Positions 24,302-37,208 are shown, numbered from the stretch's first letter. The stretch: DNA of 64,000 nt from Ceratothoa steindachneri (GCA_963969495.1 OZ018323.1:83454832-83518831), one strand, 5' to 3'. Numbers and translations are program-made. Notes: generated by a model from the letters alone, not told the origin.

Positions 24302-27300
24302 CTACAAAACAACAACAACAAAAAACAACAAAAATAACCTTAAATAAAGGGGAAGAAGCCCGGCCTCCCCCAAAAGGTCAACAAGTCCAGAAGTCAATGT
24401 GCACGAATCCGTCCCGAGTACAAGGGACAGGTGGTAGCGACCCCGCCCCTTCCGGTACCGAGACAGGTATCGTGCGCGAAGATCACCCAGACTGGGACAT
24501 TCGACAAGAATGTGCCGAACAGTCTGGGGGACGACGCAGTCGTTGCAATAGGGCGAAGGCGAGTGCTCCATCAAATAGCCCGATTCGGAGACGACAGAAA
24601 GCAACCTGAAGCCGCCGCGGCATTGGGGTATAGGTCCATGGGAACAGTCGCGGCGCAATGGCACGCAACTTTAAGTTCCCTTCGACCGTCTCCCATCTTC
24701 TTTGCCAAGCAGTCTGAAGAGCTGCCCGTATTCCTGCCATGTAGTCGGTGTGAGGAAGAACGAAACGCTGGTCCGGTCGCAGAGTCCTCGCGGACACTTT
24801 GGCGCCCTCATTCCCCGCAATTCCTACATGTCCAGGAACCCAGCAGAAGATAATCTCGACATTTGCCTGGCTCGCCAAAACCATGGCGTCACGGATATCG
24901 CGAACCAGGGGATGCGGAGATTCCAATGCCCCGAGAGCACTCAGAACGCTTTTCTGAGTCGCTATAGATCACAATCCGGTCTCCGAATCGGGCACGTCGC
25001 GTAATCTCCCGTACCGAGTGGTGTATTGCCACCAGCTCGGCCGTGAAGACAGACGCAGCACCTGGTGCAGCCCCGCTGACTTCAAACAGAGGGGATACGG
25101 CGTGGAAGCCGACCCCCTCTTGGGACTTGGAGCCATCCGTATACACTGGCACGGTTCCAGCGTGACACGATGTGTGCTCCAAAAAGGTCGAACGCAATAC
25201 TCCCGGGGCAGTACAAGCTTTGGGAGCAGAGGAGTGGCGACAAATAGCCAAATGTGGTACCCTCGAGGGTGGCGCCCTGGGCAGAACCAGGGGCGCCACC
25301 GGCCCGAGAGCTATATCTACCTCTCGAAGGAGTTTCCTGCCCTAAATCCAAAGGGCTTAGGGTATGACTGGCGTCTCTCGGCGGCATAGGTACCATCGAG
25401 ATCAGCTGCGGATGCAGTGAGAGCTGTTGGCGACTGAGGGAGGCGCCGGGCTCGCGCGTACAGGCGAGTAATGCACTGCAAGTGGCGCAGAGCGAGTGGC
25501 ATCTCCCCAGAATACCCCAACAGGCTCTCAATGAGGGAAGTGCGGAATGCATCGGTCGCAAGGCGAAGGCCAGTCTGGTGGATCGAATCCACCTTCCGCA
25601 ATAAACGCTCGGCTGCGGATGCATAAAACTCGCATCCGTAGTCGAGCTTCAAACGAACAAAGGATCGATAAAAAAGTAGGGCAGTAGTCCTATCAGCGCC
25701 CCAAGCGCTGAACGTCACGGAACAGAGAATGTCCATGGTTCGGGTACCAGAGACCCTAAGGCTGCGAATATGAGCCTCCCAGGTGAGGCGTCGGTCGAAT
25801 ACAAGACCAAGGAAACGGCACGACTCAACCACATCCAGGCGCACCCCATTAAGAAACAAATCTGGGTCGGGGTGAAGCCGTGGATGGCGGCAGAAGTGCA
25901 CCACCTTAGTCTTGGCCATAGAAAACCGAAACCTGTGTGCTTCGGCATAGCGAGAGAGGCGGTTCAATGCCTGTTGGAGTCGACGCTCCAGAGTTGGCAT
26001 CTAGGCCGCGCTAAAAGAGATCGAAAGGCCGTCCACGTAGAGCGTAGCGAGAACATCTTCCGGCAGCACTAAGGTGATGCCGTTGATGCTCAGGGCAAAG
26101 AGTGTGACACTGAGGACACTACCCTGCGGGACACCCTCTTCCTGCTCCTTTGGGCCGGAGAGGGCTCCCCCCACCCGTACGCGGAATCGACGATCTCGCA
26201 AAAATTCAGATATAAACATTGGGAGGCGTCCCCTCGCTTTCATCGTGTGGAGAGTCTCCATGATACCATATAGCCATGCGTTATCATAAGCCTTCTTCAG
26301 ATCGAAAAACACCATGGCGTAGTGCTGTCTACGAAAGAAAGCCTCGCAGGCGGCATTTTCCAGTCGGAGCAGAGCATCCAACGTGGAGTGGAACTTGCGG
26401 AAGCCGCACTGTGCAGAAGACAGATGGCCTCCGCTGTCCAGGAAATAGGCTAATCTAACATTTACCAATTTCTCCATCAACTTAAACACGCAAGAGGTTA
26501 GAGAGATTGGGCGGAAACCGGTCGGAGTAGAGTGATCTCTCCCCGGTTTGCGAAAGGCGAGCACAGTAGCGATTCGCCAGGAGTCTGGGAGAAGACCTTC
26601 CACCAGATCCTGTTGAACAAATCTAACAGAAAGGCCATGCCTCGCTCACCCAGGTGTCCAAGCATTGCGTACAGGACATCGTCCGGACCATGGGCGGTGT
26701 CCGCGCACGAAGCGAGAGCGGAACGCAACTCAGTTACAGTAAACTTGTCGTTGAAGGGTTCTCCACCTCTGGAGGTAAAGTCCAGCCGGCGGCCTTCCGC
26801 GACATCACGACGTGCATTGAATGCTGGCGGAGCAGCATCACGGCTAGAGAATGCAAAAAAAGCGGTCGCTAAGGATTCCGCCACGGACGCGGGGTCCGAG
26901 ATTGCGGTCACATTCTCCTGGAGAACGGGAGGGGGGTTCCTTTTGACTCGCTTCCACACCTCAGCTAAAGGTGTCTTCCCGTTAAGTGAAGACACGTATG
27001 CCCGCCAAGAAGAGCAGTGCGCGTGCTTTGAAATATACCGGAACCTAGCCCGACGAAATTCAGCGACAGTGAAATCGTTCGGGCGGTGCTTATAGCGCAT
27101 ATAGGCATAACGCTTCTGTTTGAGGGCCGTCTCACACTCGGCCGACCACCATGGGAGTAGTCGGCGTGCAAAACGGCCAGACGTCCTAGGAATAGTAGTC
27201 AGGCCCACGGCGATGAGGTTGCCAGAGAAGAACTCAACGGCCTCATCTACAGACCTAACCTCCTCAACTGAGATAGAGAATTCAGTCATTTCCTGAAATG

Positions 27301-28108
27301 CAGGCCACCGCGCCCGCGCCAAGCACCACCGAGGTGGTCTCTCAGGCGGCAGTTGCCCTGAAAATGATATTTGAATGGGAAAGTGATCACTACCATGAAG
27401 GTCATCGAACACCCCCCAATCAAAATCGGGCTGTGCATCCGATGAGCACAAAGATAGGCCAAGGCAAGAAAATGAAGCGATTCTCGGACAGTAATGCGTA
27501 AACTCATCCACGTTTAGGACACCCATCTCAAGCTCTTCGATCAGATCGGCAAGGACTTGTCCCCTAGGATTTATGGAGTAATCTACCCAGAGAGGATGCC
27601 TGCCGTTCAGATCTCGAAGCAAGAGATCGGGCCTCGGCAACCGTGCCACGAGGCGGAGGAAGTCCCCCGCGTCGAAGTCAGCTGACGGTGGAATGTACGC
27701 AGAAATGATAGTATACCTCCTATCCAGGTGCAGATTCACAGCCACTGCCTGAAAGGAGGTATCTAAAGAGAAAAGAAGAACGGAGACATCATGCCGGGTG
27801 TAAACCGCGCATCCCCCAGCCCGGCCATCCCGCGGTGGTGGGGTCGCAAGACCCTTATAACCCGGGAGGGCGGGCAGGGGGCACGCGCCTAGCATGGTCT
27901 CCTGCAAAAAGATAGCGAACGGGGAACGGGACGAGACGAGCCTCCGCAGCTCCTCCCAGTTGGCCCGGAGTCCACGGCAATTCCATTGAAGGAATATGCC
28001 CTCCAGGCCTAGCTCGGAGACGCGGGGGCCCTCCTCGAACTGAAGAACCTCACGGGAATGGCCGTACGCTTCCCGGGGGCAGAACCCCGGGCGCTGTTGG
28101 CCGGACAA
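24302..28108 (-). pseudogene. LINE ORF2: APE endonuclease, RT, RNase H, C-terminal zinc knuckle
   Basis: The first frame (28,108-26,498) is open for about 536 codons. It has the endonuclease start FLQWNCRGLRANWEELRR, the catalytic Glu in IFLQETML, and the end HGSDHFPIQISF. RT follows: RKPGRDHSTPTGFRPISLTS, then VFFDLKKAYDNAW (first catalytic Asp), EGVPQGSVLS, and LATLYVDGLSISF, where the second Asp of YVDD is Gly. RNase H shows VYTDGSK, AELVAI, a third acidic residue in YSDSE, and WVPGHVGIAGNEGAK. A Cys/His knuckle (YCNDC...H....C) ends the protein near 24,500. One in-frame stop near 25,998 replaces the Gln present in the copy at 13,250-22,247. Two or three frameshifts complete the damage. 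The original protein copied and inserted the element RNA by target-primed reverse transcription. Confidence 0.9.
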
Positions 28109-30414
28109 AGCGCTGTCGCCTTCGAAAACTTATTGGGGGAGGTTGGGCTCGCCATGCGAGTCTTTTCCTCCCTCCGCCTCGAAACCTTAGGCGGGCGTTG
28201 CGGCTTTGGAGGCGGGGGGCCCTCTTTTCGAGGAACCACCGTCTCCGAGCCACTCGCTCCACCTCGGGGCGTGGGCGAAGGAGCCGAAGCTCCTTTGTTG
28301 CTGTCCTCCTTTCGGGGGACAGCTTTAGGAACGCCCGAAGATAGCCTAGCGACCATCTTCAGGGGTGTTGCCTCCTGTGAGTCTAACGACTCGGTGGAGG
28401 CGCGTGGCCGTTTCGCCTTTCGGGAAACTGTCACGCCGGGGCTGGGTATGAACCCTTTTTGCCCCCAGCTTTACCAGGGAAGCGCCCGGGTTGGGTAGAG
28501 CCCACAAAAAGGCTCCAAATGGGCGCGGAAACAACCGTGCTCGTTGGCTTGGATGGGACAGGAGCAGAGGGTGCCTTTCTAACTATTTAGGCATATGACC
28601 TCCCAGGCAGAGCCAAGCGCGCAGGACCAAGTCCTTAGCCTCGCGGAATGAGAGTCTATCCTGGGCCTGAATGGCCAGGATTTCTTTCTCAAGGTTATAT
28701 GCACCACATTGCTTCGAAGAAGCAGGGTGCGGCTCTCCGCAATTGACACACTTGGCCACACACAGACTTCGGGTGACCCCGACTTTGCACGTCTAAATGA
28801 GCGATTCGTATGGCCGAAGCGGTGACAGTAATAGCACCGCCGCGGCAGTGGCACGAATGCCTTCCCGCGGTAGCGGTACCAACCGGCACGCACCGACTCA
28901 GGGAGCTTGTCACAGTCGAACGTGTCGAAGAGTGTAGGGGTGGGTCTCGAGGCCCCTTCCTGTTTTCTCATCACACGTTCGACCTTGACTGCCCCATGGT
29001 CGGCCAGCTCTAGGGTGATGTCCTCAATGGAGTAGTCAACGAGTTCCCTCGCCTAAACTACTCCTTTCACAAAGTTCATGGTAGAGTGCGGCGTCACACT
29101 CACGTGGGTGCCATGAAGTGTCCGGAGAGCACTTATCTTGGCTGCCTCGGCGGGATTCGCCGCATTCGCCAGAAGGCTCCCGTCCGAGAAACGGGTCACC
29201 TTCGGCTCTCTACCAATTGCACTAGCTAATCCTCTCCTCTGATGGATCATGTTGCCCTTGGACAACATGGTGCCATTAGTGGAGCGAATAACGAGGAAGC
29301 ACTTGAAGCCAGCGGGCTCAAAAACGCCAGGTAACCTCTGAATGAGGGGCCGCGATGTCATCGAGGCTCCACCCAGTCCACTCTTGGTCTTAGTCAGGGG
29401 CTCCGCACCACGGGGGGATAGAGGGGCCGGATGTGCCGATCTTGGCTTGGTCGCCTACCAAAGTGGCAGCAGACCCATCCGTTTCCGCAGCCCCCGCGGA
29501 TGGAGAGAAGCCCCGAGTCTTCTTTGTCTTTCTTGTCTTTTTATTCTTCTTTTTAGGAGAGTAGGGCGGGGAATGTACCCGCTTCTCACCTCCACCGGCA
29601 GAAGCCCCCATGCCAAATGGACCGGCCTCAACCAGGTCCCTCTCCGTAATGGAGAAGGTCCTGGTAGTCGTGGGGGCACCTGTCGGAGGAGATCCCTTCC
29701 CTCCTTGTACTGCCTCGGAGCCCTCAGCCGTTTGAGGAGGACCTTGCATAGGGGCGGATTCGGGTTAGGTGCCCTGCGCCGAGCCCGGATTCCGCCCCAT
29801 GGAAGGCCCTACCGTCTGAGGCTGGGGCTCCTCAAGGACCATGTGTGTCACAGGAGGGGCCTCCAGTTGGCCATCCCCTCCCAAGACATCACAGGTCCCG
29901 TTGGCAGTATTGTCACTAGTCTTTTGTGGGGAGGCACAGGCCTTAACCCCGGCAAGGTTCAATATCCTTGCCAGCAGGTCCTTTGAGGGAAGCGACCGAA
30001 GGGGCCTGGCTTCCCTCTCCCCCCTAAGGGAGTTTGCCCTACCGAGCCGCTTCGATGGGGAGCGGCTGGCTAAGGGCTACCTGATGGCTTCCTTAGCAGT
30101 CCACTTGGAAAAAAAGAGGGGACTGCCGCTGGAAAAAGGGATGCACCCGAAAGCACCTGCAGAGAAGGGGGTGAGGGGGAGTCCTCTGAACCCGTAGGCG
30201 AAGGAGAGGAGTAAGCCTCCTCTCCGGTTAGAGAAATATGGAGGGTCCCCTGCGCAAGCACAGGGGGGGACGGACCTCCATTTTTTTTGCTGGAGCTGCC
30301 CGAGGGTGGCTCCGTCGCTGTTTCAGGGAAAGTAGAGGGTTGTTGTTTTTTTTTGTTGTACATACATGGGCATGGTGACCCTCTTTTTTTATACGGGACG
30401 CAATCGCACATCAC
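28009..30414 (-). pseudogene. LINE ORF1 (gag-like, zinc-knuckle), frameshifted
   Basis: Pieces on the minus strand: an N-terminal Pro/Ser-rich part (30,414-30,070) with SLTGEEAYSS; a basic stretch KKKNKKTRKTKKTRG near 29,550; RPLIQRLPGVFEPAGFKCFL to FVKGVV (29,361-29,053); the knuckle region CYYCHRFGHTNRSF near 28,840, whose fourth Cys is Phe; and a Pro/Lys-rich C-terminus overlapping the start of ORF2 by about 100 bp. The basic tract and Cys/His knuckles fit an RNA-binding gag-like protein. At least three frame breaks. I choose 30,414 as the upstream limit because it is the first Met of the open N-terminal piece; the true start is uncertain. Confidence 0.75.
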
Positions 30415-30877
30415 CTCTCACAGTAGCCTGCACTGCGAGAGGTGCTTACGAGCCCGGCGCCGCCATTTGGGGCCACCCCTCCCGCCTGGTGGCCTGGCAG
30501 TCCATCGGCATGGCGGCTCCACCTTAGACACGGCGTAAAACAGATAGAATGTGAAGAGGAGAGGAAAAGGGATGTGAGGAAGGTATGGGTGGGGATGAAG
30601 CAGGTTGTTAAAAACCAACCACCCCAGACCGGAACTCAGGGGTTAGGGAACATTGTCCCCTCCCCCCTCAGCCCCGATCCGGGACGGTTGGCTGAGAAGA
30701 AGGTCAGCATCTACCCTGTGAAATTAGAGGCTGACCAGAGAAAGTTGTGGGAGAGGTTGTATGAAAAGAGACGAAACAAGTGTTTTGAAGGAAGGAAGAG
30801 AGGCTAAGCTGGGGCCGGACGGGGTGCCGAGTCCCATCAGCACGGCGGCCAGGATGGCAAATCGCCACGCCCCTTAC

Positions 30878-30894
30878 GGGGCACCAGGGAAATA
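30878..30894. repeat. Target-site duplication, 17 bp (right copy)
   Basis: Identical to 24,078-24,094; marks the 5' end of the minus-strand LINE. Confidence 0.95.
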
Positions 30895-31340
30895 AACAAA
30901 TGACGCGGGTTTACTAATATTTACATTTCTAGTTAATCAAAAAGGTGTATTTAAAAACTATAAAAGAGAGCAAAAATCAGATTGTAATAAAAATTGGACA
31001 AGGGAATTGGTGCTAAAAGAGGGGACCTCGGCCAAGAGGAAGCGCAGCCTGTCGTTACGTGGGACGCGTAAAATAGATGGGAAGCATTCCATACGTAAGA
31101 CAGACAGACAGTCGACCAACAGATGGCGTACTGATATGGGGGACGAACAGAAGAGAGCGATATGAGGCCTATCGCTACTCATTAAATGCCCATGTGTGAG
31201 GCGTGTGTGGCTGACTCGCAGTCGAAAAAAAGACCACCTCACAGCTCCAACGAGGTTGATAAGAGCTAGCCCACGGTAAAACTGACGCCGGGAGAGATGA
31301 ATTTCTCCTGGACTAATCGAAGGGCTTCCCACACATTCAC

Positions 31341-31636
31341 CTTAGCAGAATCACTGACAGCTAAGACCTCTTCTTCAAATAGAAATATGAGACACATCGT
31401 ATAATAAGGGACTGTCGAGGTATACCTGTATAGACTAGCTCGGCGCTCAGAGTCTTACACAAGTACGGGCAGACAGCTGGGCACAGGCCGCTTGAGTTAT
31501 GTCTGGGCGATAAATAAAGAGTACGAATTACGGTTGACCGGGTTTAGATTAATGGCTTGCCAAGTTGCAGTTCAAAGGATATATAAAGACAATACACTCA
31601 AATATAATTTTAATATATATAAAAAAGGGGGAAATT

Positions 31637-31689
<53 letters not shown>

Positions 31690-32479
31690 GGAATAAAATT
31701 ACTTATGGTAGTTAAATGAATTAAGTGAAGATTAACGAGGTAATCTGGGAAATACCATACACGATCGCTTTACCTTCAAGCGCGGGCGAATTGGATGGGG
31801 ATGGAAGACAACGGCGCAGGTCTTCAAGAAGATACTTCGGGTAGTCTTGACTCGGAGGACTTGAAGAATGGGTTGGATTACTTCGTGATGAAGAATTAGA
31901 TTTCCTCTGCTCCAAAGAGACGTAATCTCAGCTCGAGACGATTCTGCTGATCAACAGGGAGTCTCAGTCTCGAAAGACGGGAATCTTGAAGGGATGAAGA
32001 TGAGAGGGCCGCACAACTCTCCGGGAAGAAGGGGTCTCGATAGCTTTCCTCTGAACAGGGGCCAAAGCTTAATGAGGTATGACGACGAGTTACGGGGTGT
32101 CACGGGAAACAGCCAGCAGTCTGGACTGAGTGAATGGCGGGCTTTCAATATCCTCGAGATGGTGAGCTTCGGGTTAAATACCCGGGTGGCTGCTCTGATA
32201 GACGCCTCAGGGCCTTGCAGTCCCCAAGGGATTATTGGCGCGCTTGTCTAAGCAAACACAATTCATGATAATGCGTCGTTCCAGACAATCAAACTTGCCT
32301 CGCGATATGGGGGTAGGGTTAATATGGCCGCGCACGGCGTTATCGCAAGGAAAGGGGGCATGATTAGCGTCTGAACGCAAACACTACTGGGACGGATGAT
32401 TAAGCGAGTGACGGATTCTTCCTCGACTTTCTAAAATTCTCACGCTGGCTCACGTGGTCTTGAAATAATAGAGGGGTAT
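31341..32479. other. Unassigned block inside the family-2 LINE, with (TA)n at 31,642-31,686
   Basis: Replaces the expected ORF2 body. No recognisable coding region; could be an insertion or a rearranged joint. Confidence 0.35.
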
Positions 32480-33197
32480 TTCCAAGGGCTTCCTCTCACG
32501 ATGGTCCTTCGAGGGCATTCCCTCACATGGGCTCTCCACAGTTTGAACAGCGACGGGGGTGGGGGCAGGCAGTGCTTACATGACCGAACATATGGTAATT
32601 AAAAGCATCGTCTCGGATTAGATGTATAGGGTTTGATTGAAATTAGTAGGTAACCTGTCTTAATATGCGTTGAGAGATCCCGACGATCAAACGCTATGAA
32701 CATCGTTGGTGTGTTCACCCGGATCCCACCAACAGTTCGCTGTGGTCTATCAATATCAATAATCCGCTGGCTAGCCAGCTTTGACTGAAGCATCTTGAGG
32801 TCGTAGTTCATTAGAACGGATAACACCCTTCACTGTGTTGAAGGTTGGGTGGGATGAGACGGCAATCTCAGAGCAATCAAAGGTCTTGAGGGCTTGTACT
32901 GAATCATGTGGCGGGAAGCTACCTCTACTACTAGGGGTATATCATTACGTGACCACATGCGGCGTGGTTCTCCGCACCGTTTATCGAAGTCCTCACTGAC
33001 ATAAAAAAATATTAAGTTTTGATAGGGTAATGTCAGATTTCGTTCTAAGGACCGAAAAGCGATGGTAGTCCAACTCAGGGTCTACCTCTGAGGAAAACGG
33101 ATCTGCCGCGAGAAAAACTGGAACGAGATCCAAGAGCACGAGGAGCAGCAGAAGTCGAAAACTTCTGCGAAGTAATTTTTGGTTTAATTTTCTCCAT
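32480..33197 (-). pseudogene. Family-2 LINE ORF1 (zinc-knuckle), broken
   Basis: It starts with ATG at 33,197 in a context like that of the ORF1 at 54,173. Shared blocks are EVDPELDYHRFSV, then RCGEPRRMWSR, then a segment around SHPTQPSTQ. At the C-terminus RRCFNYHMFGHVSTACPHP is followed by RCSNCGEPM: two Cys/His knuckles, the first with its second Cys changed. Frame breaks occur near 32,840 and 33,000. The likely role in the intact element is RNA binding. Confidence 0.7.
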
Positions 33198-33660
33198 GTA
33201 CTATTATTAGTTAATTAGGGGGGGGGGAATCTTGCCCAGAGCGGAACCCACCTACACAGCCATCTCACCCGATGCGCACCCTCAAAAGGAGGGAGGGACC
33301 GGTGCATTCCCCAACCACCACCGTCGTTTTATAAACGGGTGGCTGCCTTCGGGATTTTCCCTACAAAGGCACAAAAACCATCGCGCTAGGCAGCCGCGGT
33401 CCTTCATTCAGTCATACACTACAACCGACCACAAAGATACGCTCAGGAGCAATCAATCACACACAAAGTACAACGGGGAACAAGAGACAATGAATAACAT
33501 AAAAATGATACCATAAACAAAGGTCGAAGAGGGAGGAGAGAGGTTTGGTAAAACTCCACTTCGCAGCCGGCTTCAATGAGCATGCAGGAGCCCTCTCACG
33601 GCGAGGCTCTGGAAACACCGCGAGCGTGGAGGAGGTTACCAAGAAGTCGTGCTCATTAAT

Positions 33661-34690
33661 GTAAGCCTATTTAGGCTACATTAAAAAACAACTGCAGTCA
33701 AATAAAAAGGACGAGGCGCGTGGCCTTTAAAAAGGTAGGTTCATAGGGCATCGCGTTTCTATTTGAGCTTAGTATCTTTGAAGGCACGCGCCTTAAGATA
33801 GTACGAGTCAGTCACTGGCCTTTTGAGACCCGTGGCGTTTTTTATTAAGTCCAACTCTCTCAAAGGGGTATGAAACGGATTCGTGTGACTTTGATTACTT
33901 TATTATTGACTCGGTTGTATATTTTCTGGTAAGGTAATCTACAAAAAGGAGGCAGGTATACTAGAAAAATCAAGACCTTTTAATTACAATTACTACCAAT
34001 TACCAGAAAATGTTGCCGATTAAACACTGTACAAGTTCTTATAGTTAAAGGTGCAGCCTTAAAATCTATAGAGTGCAAAAATAGAAGACATTTACAAAGA
34101 ATAAGAACAACACCTAGGTCACAATGACTAAACATAAGTCATTATTTCACAGGATTCTCTTGCAAACCTTAGAAATTGTTCCCAATCGGTTGCTCTTGTT
34201 CATTTCATGGCACAATGTTTATACAAATATTTAATAAATATATCAAAGCAGAGGTTTTAATGACCCCGATACAAATATTATACAATCCAGGCAATGGCTT
34301 CGCCACTCCCCCCTACGGGGGAAGCTTGCTTTTCGCTACTACGATTAAAATTTCAAATCTTAAAAAAAGCAGCCATGGTTAGATTTTTATAAATTTTCTG
34401 AACTTCAACAATTATAATTATTTTAAAAAGGAAATCTAAACTAAATTTCCCTAAATTTCGATACTTATATTTATTTCTGAACTTCACCATTTTGTTTTTT
34501 GATATTATAAAAGTATTAGAAATAGATTTGATAAAAAAACCTAAGTCATAACCAAACTAAGATGAAATTATTATTCAAATACTCAAATATGATGACAACC
34601 AATATTCAATGGAAATATTATATATAAATAACTAGAATCATCACAGTTTTCTTCCGTCGGTAAATTTTCTAGGAATCTTATGAGTTCGAG
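33661..34690. other. Unassigned AT-rich sequence with a double hairpin near 34,295-34,322
   Basis: Two adjacent hairpins (TGGC-ttc-GCCA and TCCCCC-ctac-GGGGGA) resemble the pair at 20,674-20,701 in layout. No gene seen. Confidence 0.4.
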
Positions 34691-34719
34691 ACCTCGACTT
34701 TAACCATCTTCCCACAAAG

Positions 34720-35720
34720 TTGGGTTGGTGCGCGTCAACGCGACTAAAAACTACCTGCCCATCCAATGACCTAGTAAGCACAAGGCCATCAATGATTTTC
34801 CCCATAAAATTGTCCCTTTACGGTGATGGGGTTTCTATGCGCTCTACTAGTATTTCGTCCATTCAAGGTTCATCCCTGGGCGAAGAGCCCTACCTAGCAC
34901 GCCCCTTCACAAAGCCTCTCCATGCACACAATTTCATTAACTTCATCCAAAAGTCGGTATTTTCTCTCTCAAACTCTTTTAACACCATGACAGTCTTATA
35001 TTATCTTTGCAAGTCTATTTCTATCCATTCTCCCAATAGGCCCATACCACCTCAGAACACTTTCCAGTCATAATCCAACACAAACGCCTCTTAATCAATC
35101 TACTTTTCGCACACTAAGCATCTCATGTTTTCCATTTGCACTGCTCCCACTCGAGATGTTTCCTTCTCCTTCCATACCAGTCTCATTACCATAGAGTAAC
35201 GTTGACACCAGCAATCTCTCCTGCATTTTGCCGGTACATTCCTTAATCAAACCCTTATCATTTACTAATGCTCTAATTGCCCCAGACTTCAGACCATTTA
35301 ACCCCTTGTAGTCACAACTCACTATCTGCTTCATCTGTAACAGTATTGATTACAATGCGGCCTAGATACTTAAGACTTCGCACTCGTTAAGAGGTGACAC
35401 CACGTTCTCGGATATCACACACCACCCCCATTCTCACTCCCAAATACCAGTACCTTACTCTTTCTGCATTCACTTTTAGACCACTCTTCTCACACACCCT
35501 ATCAAAAGCTACAATCAACATCCGAAATCTCTAGTCTCAGCCACCAAAGACCAGATCATCAGCAAACATCGACATAAAGCTGACCCCTCATTCTCATATG
35601 TACTTATCTCAGTACGTCATCTACGGCGACATCACACAATCTTGTCTTACACCCCCCACCCCAAGTATGCCAGACCATTCACTTCGACTATCGTACACTC
35701 TAACGCATCCCTTACTATCA
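34720..35720 (-). pseudogene. RTE/Jockey-type LINE RT C-terminal remnant
   Basis: Read on the minus strand in pieces: a VFADDLV-like motif region near 35,550, GVVCDIRERGV near 35,410, LKYLGRIVINT near 35,370, AIRALVNDKGLIKECTGKM near 35,270, ERLLVSTLLYGNETGMEGEG, and a distal Trp/Arg segment toward 34,900. Same element type as 22,285-23,060. Many stops. Confidence 0.6.
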
Positions 35721-35960
35721 ACCTACTCAACATCCAACAGCTTACTACTCACTATACATTATTAACACTATCATAATGTTTATAAACAGGATCATAAGCC
35801 CATAAAAGGCGACTTATATTTAATCTGGTTACATAGCGCGAGGCTTCCACGATACTGGGGGTAGTGAGCTGAATTGCAGCTGCAGACTCGCGATTCAACC
35901 ACGGCACTGATGACCTCCGGCTTACAGGAGGCCGCCATCCTAATCATCTTTCGTAAATCA
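35721..35960. other. Unassigned sequence
   Basis: Nothing recognised. Confidence 0.35.
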
Positions 35961-36165
35961 CAGTGCATGGGACGAGATAGCAGAGGCCCAGGTTTAAAAA
36001 AAAAATATAGAAATGGTCACTTACATGTAGGCATCTCGAATGGACCAGTGGAAGTGAGAAAATGATAAAATTTGTCATTGTGTTCCTCAGACACAGTGAC
36101 TGAGTATCCGAATGGCATGATAGGAAGCAAAATCACCAGTTAAAAATAGATAGAAGATGATAGTT
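35961..36165. repeat. Direct repeat, copy 1 (about 205 bp)
   Basis: Begins CACAGTGCATGGGACGAGAT and ends near AGAAGATGA. Copy 2 is at 37,209-37,412 with about 10% differences by eye. Same orientation. Confidence 0.85.
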
Positions 36166-37208
36166 TGCATTTTTTTTCTGATGAGGACTATGACGTAATA
36201 TCGTAGGACCTTCGTTCGATTATTTTGAGGCTGACGTCATCCTAAAATTTCTAGAATTTTCGTTCGCCTTGATCGGCCAGTTCCCTCCTAGTTATTTAAT
36301 TTAATATTAAAGTTGGATTAAGAATTATTGCAATTTTGTTATGAAAGAAAGTTATTTGATATCTAGATTTAAGAATTTTCATTATATATTGATATAGCAT
36401 TGGGGTTTTAAACGATCCATATTTATTTTGTTCCATGGAATTCGATGTCGAGGCCTTCATGCTTCACAGAAGACAAACCATTTTTTTGTGCTTGGAGAAG
36501 AAAGTTGTGTTCGAGAGTAGAGTGGATTTCATGCCCTTATTTTCCGGTTTCGTGCATCTCGAAAGGCTATTGTGATTTATTGACTTGGTGTAAGACAACT
36601 GGCAGAGTTGTACCCCTTTATTGTATTTTAGTGCGGGATTAGCGCGAGTGTTGTACCTCTCGTGCATTCAACCATGTGTGGCGTCTTTGTTTTGAGTGGT
36701 CCATACGAGGCCTGATTTTGGTGGTCGTGAGTGACCCTTATTTTTGGTATATGCCTTCATATCTATATATATATATATATATATATATTCGGTAAATGCG
36801 CGTTGGTGCATTGTGGTCACGTTACCGGAGAGTGCTTCCCTTTGCCTTTTGTGGCTTAACCTTCTTTCTCCATGGTCTCATATAGATAGGAATATTATAT
36901 GTGCATGTATATATAATAGATATCATTTTGGGGTTTGCGATAAATCTGTAAGTATTCATTTATTAGTTTGAGGGAAGGATATACGAATATTTGGAATCAT
37001 AATAGGTAATTGTCGTAGCTGCCCGTCAGATTTAAGTTAACAATTTAGTCCGTAAATTTCCTTATTTTGGGCAATACTATTTCCTTCAGGAGCGAAACTC
37101 AACCTAGGACGTAAATAAAGTTTTGTTTTAAGTCGGCGCGTCTTCTATCCTTGGCTATAAACTTTTTGGTTTATAGAATCTGGGCATGTCACCTGATCCC
37201 AGTTTGTG
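36166..37208. other. 1 kb segment between direct repeats, with a short (TA)n
   Basis: Non-coding. Contains (TA)n at 36,763-36,788 and near its right end an AATAAAG word. Could be part of a terminal-repeat element or sequence caught in a duplication. Confidence 0.4.

Larger units (their letters stand above)
24095..30877 (-). mobile_element. Complete family-1 LINE insertion, 6,783 bp, with 17 bp TSD
   Basis: Bounded by perfect 17 bp direct repeats. The minus-strand order is: 5' end at 30,877, 5' UTR, gag-like ORF1 (to about 28,009), ORF2 (28,108 to about 24,302), 3' UTR, terminal hairpin (24,128-24,156) and an A-rich tail (24,095-24,116). Domain order (zinc-knuckle ORF1; APE endonuclease, RT and RNase H in ORF2) places it in the I superfamily, I/Nimb-like; the exact clade is not certain. 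It inserted into the 3' UTR of a family-2 LINE. It is the reference for all other family-1 copies in the window. Confidence 0.93.
30895..33660 (-). mobile_element. Family-2 LINE, main part, host of the nested family-1 LINE
   Basis: Minus strand. ORF2 C-terminal end at 31,340-30,958, with LRVSHTRLTHGHLM and a Cys/His segment typical of the region after RNase H in I-type LINEs. ORF1 at 33,197 to about 32,480, with a related copy at 48,955-54,173. Between them (31,341-32,480) lies about 1.1 kb with no LINE similarity and a short (TA)n tract (31,642-31,686). The 5' UTR probably reaches about 33,660, judged only from sequence character. RT and endonuclease are missing. Confidence 0.65.

Noticed and set aside
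26532..27095. 187-codon plus-strand frame opposite LINE ORF2
   Set aside because: Shadow frame of the minus-strand endonuclease/RT. Similar shadows lie opposite the other LINE copies (15,629-15,996, 16,805-17,251, 28,058-28,498).
36175..36210. CTGATGAGGAC, resembling a hammerhead ribozyme core
   Set aside because: The required GAAA box and closing stems could not be found in the right place.
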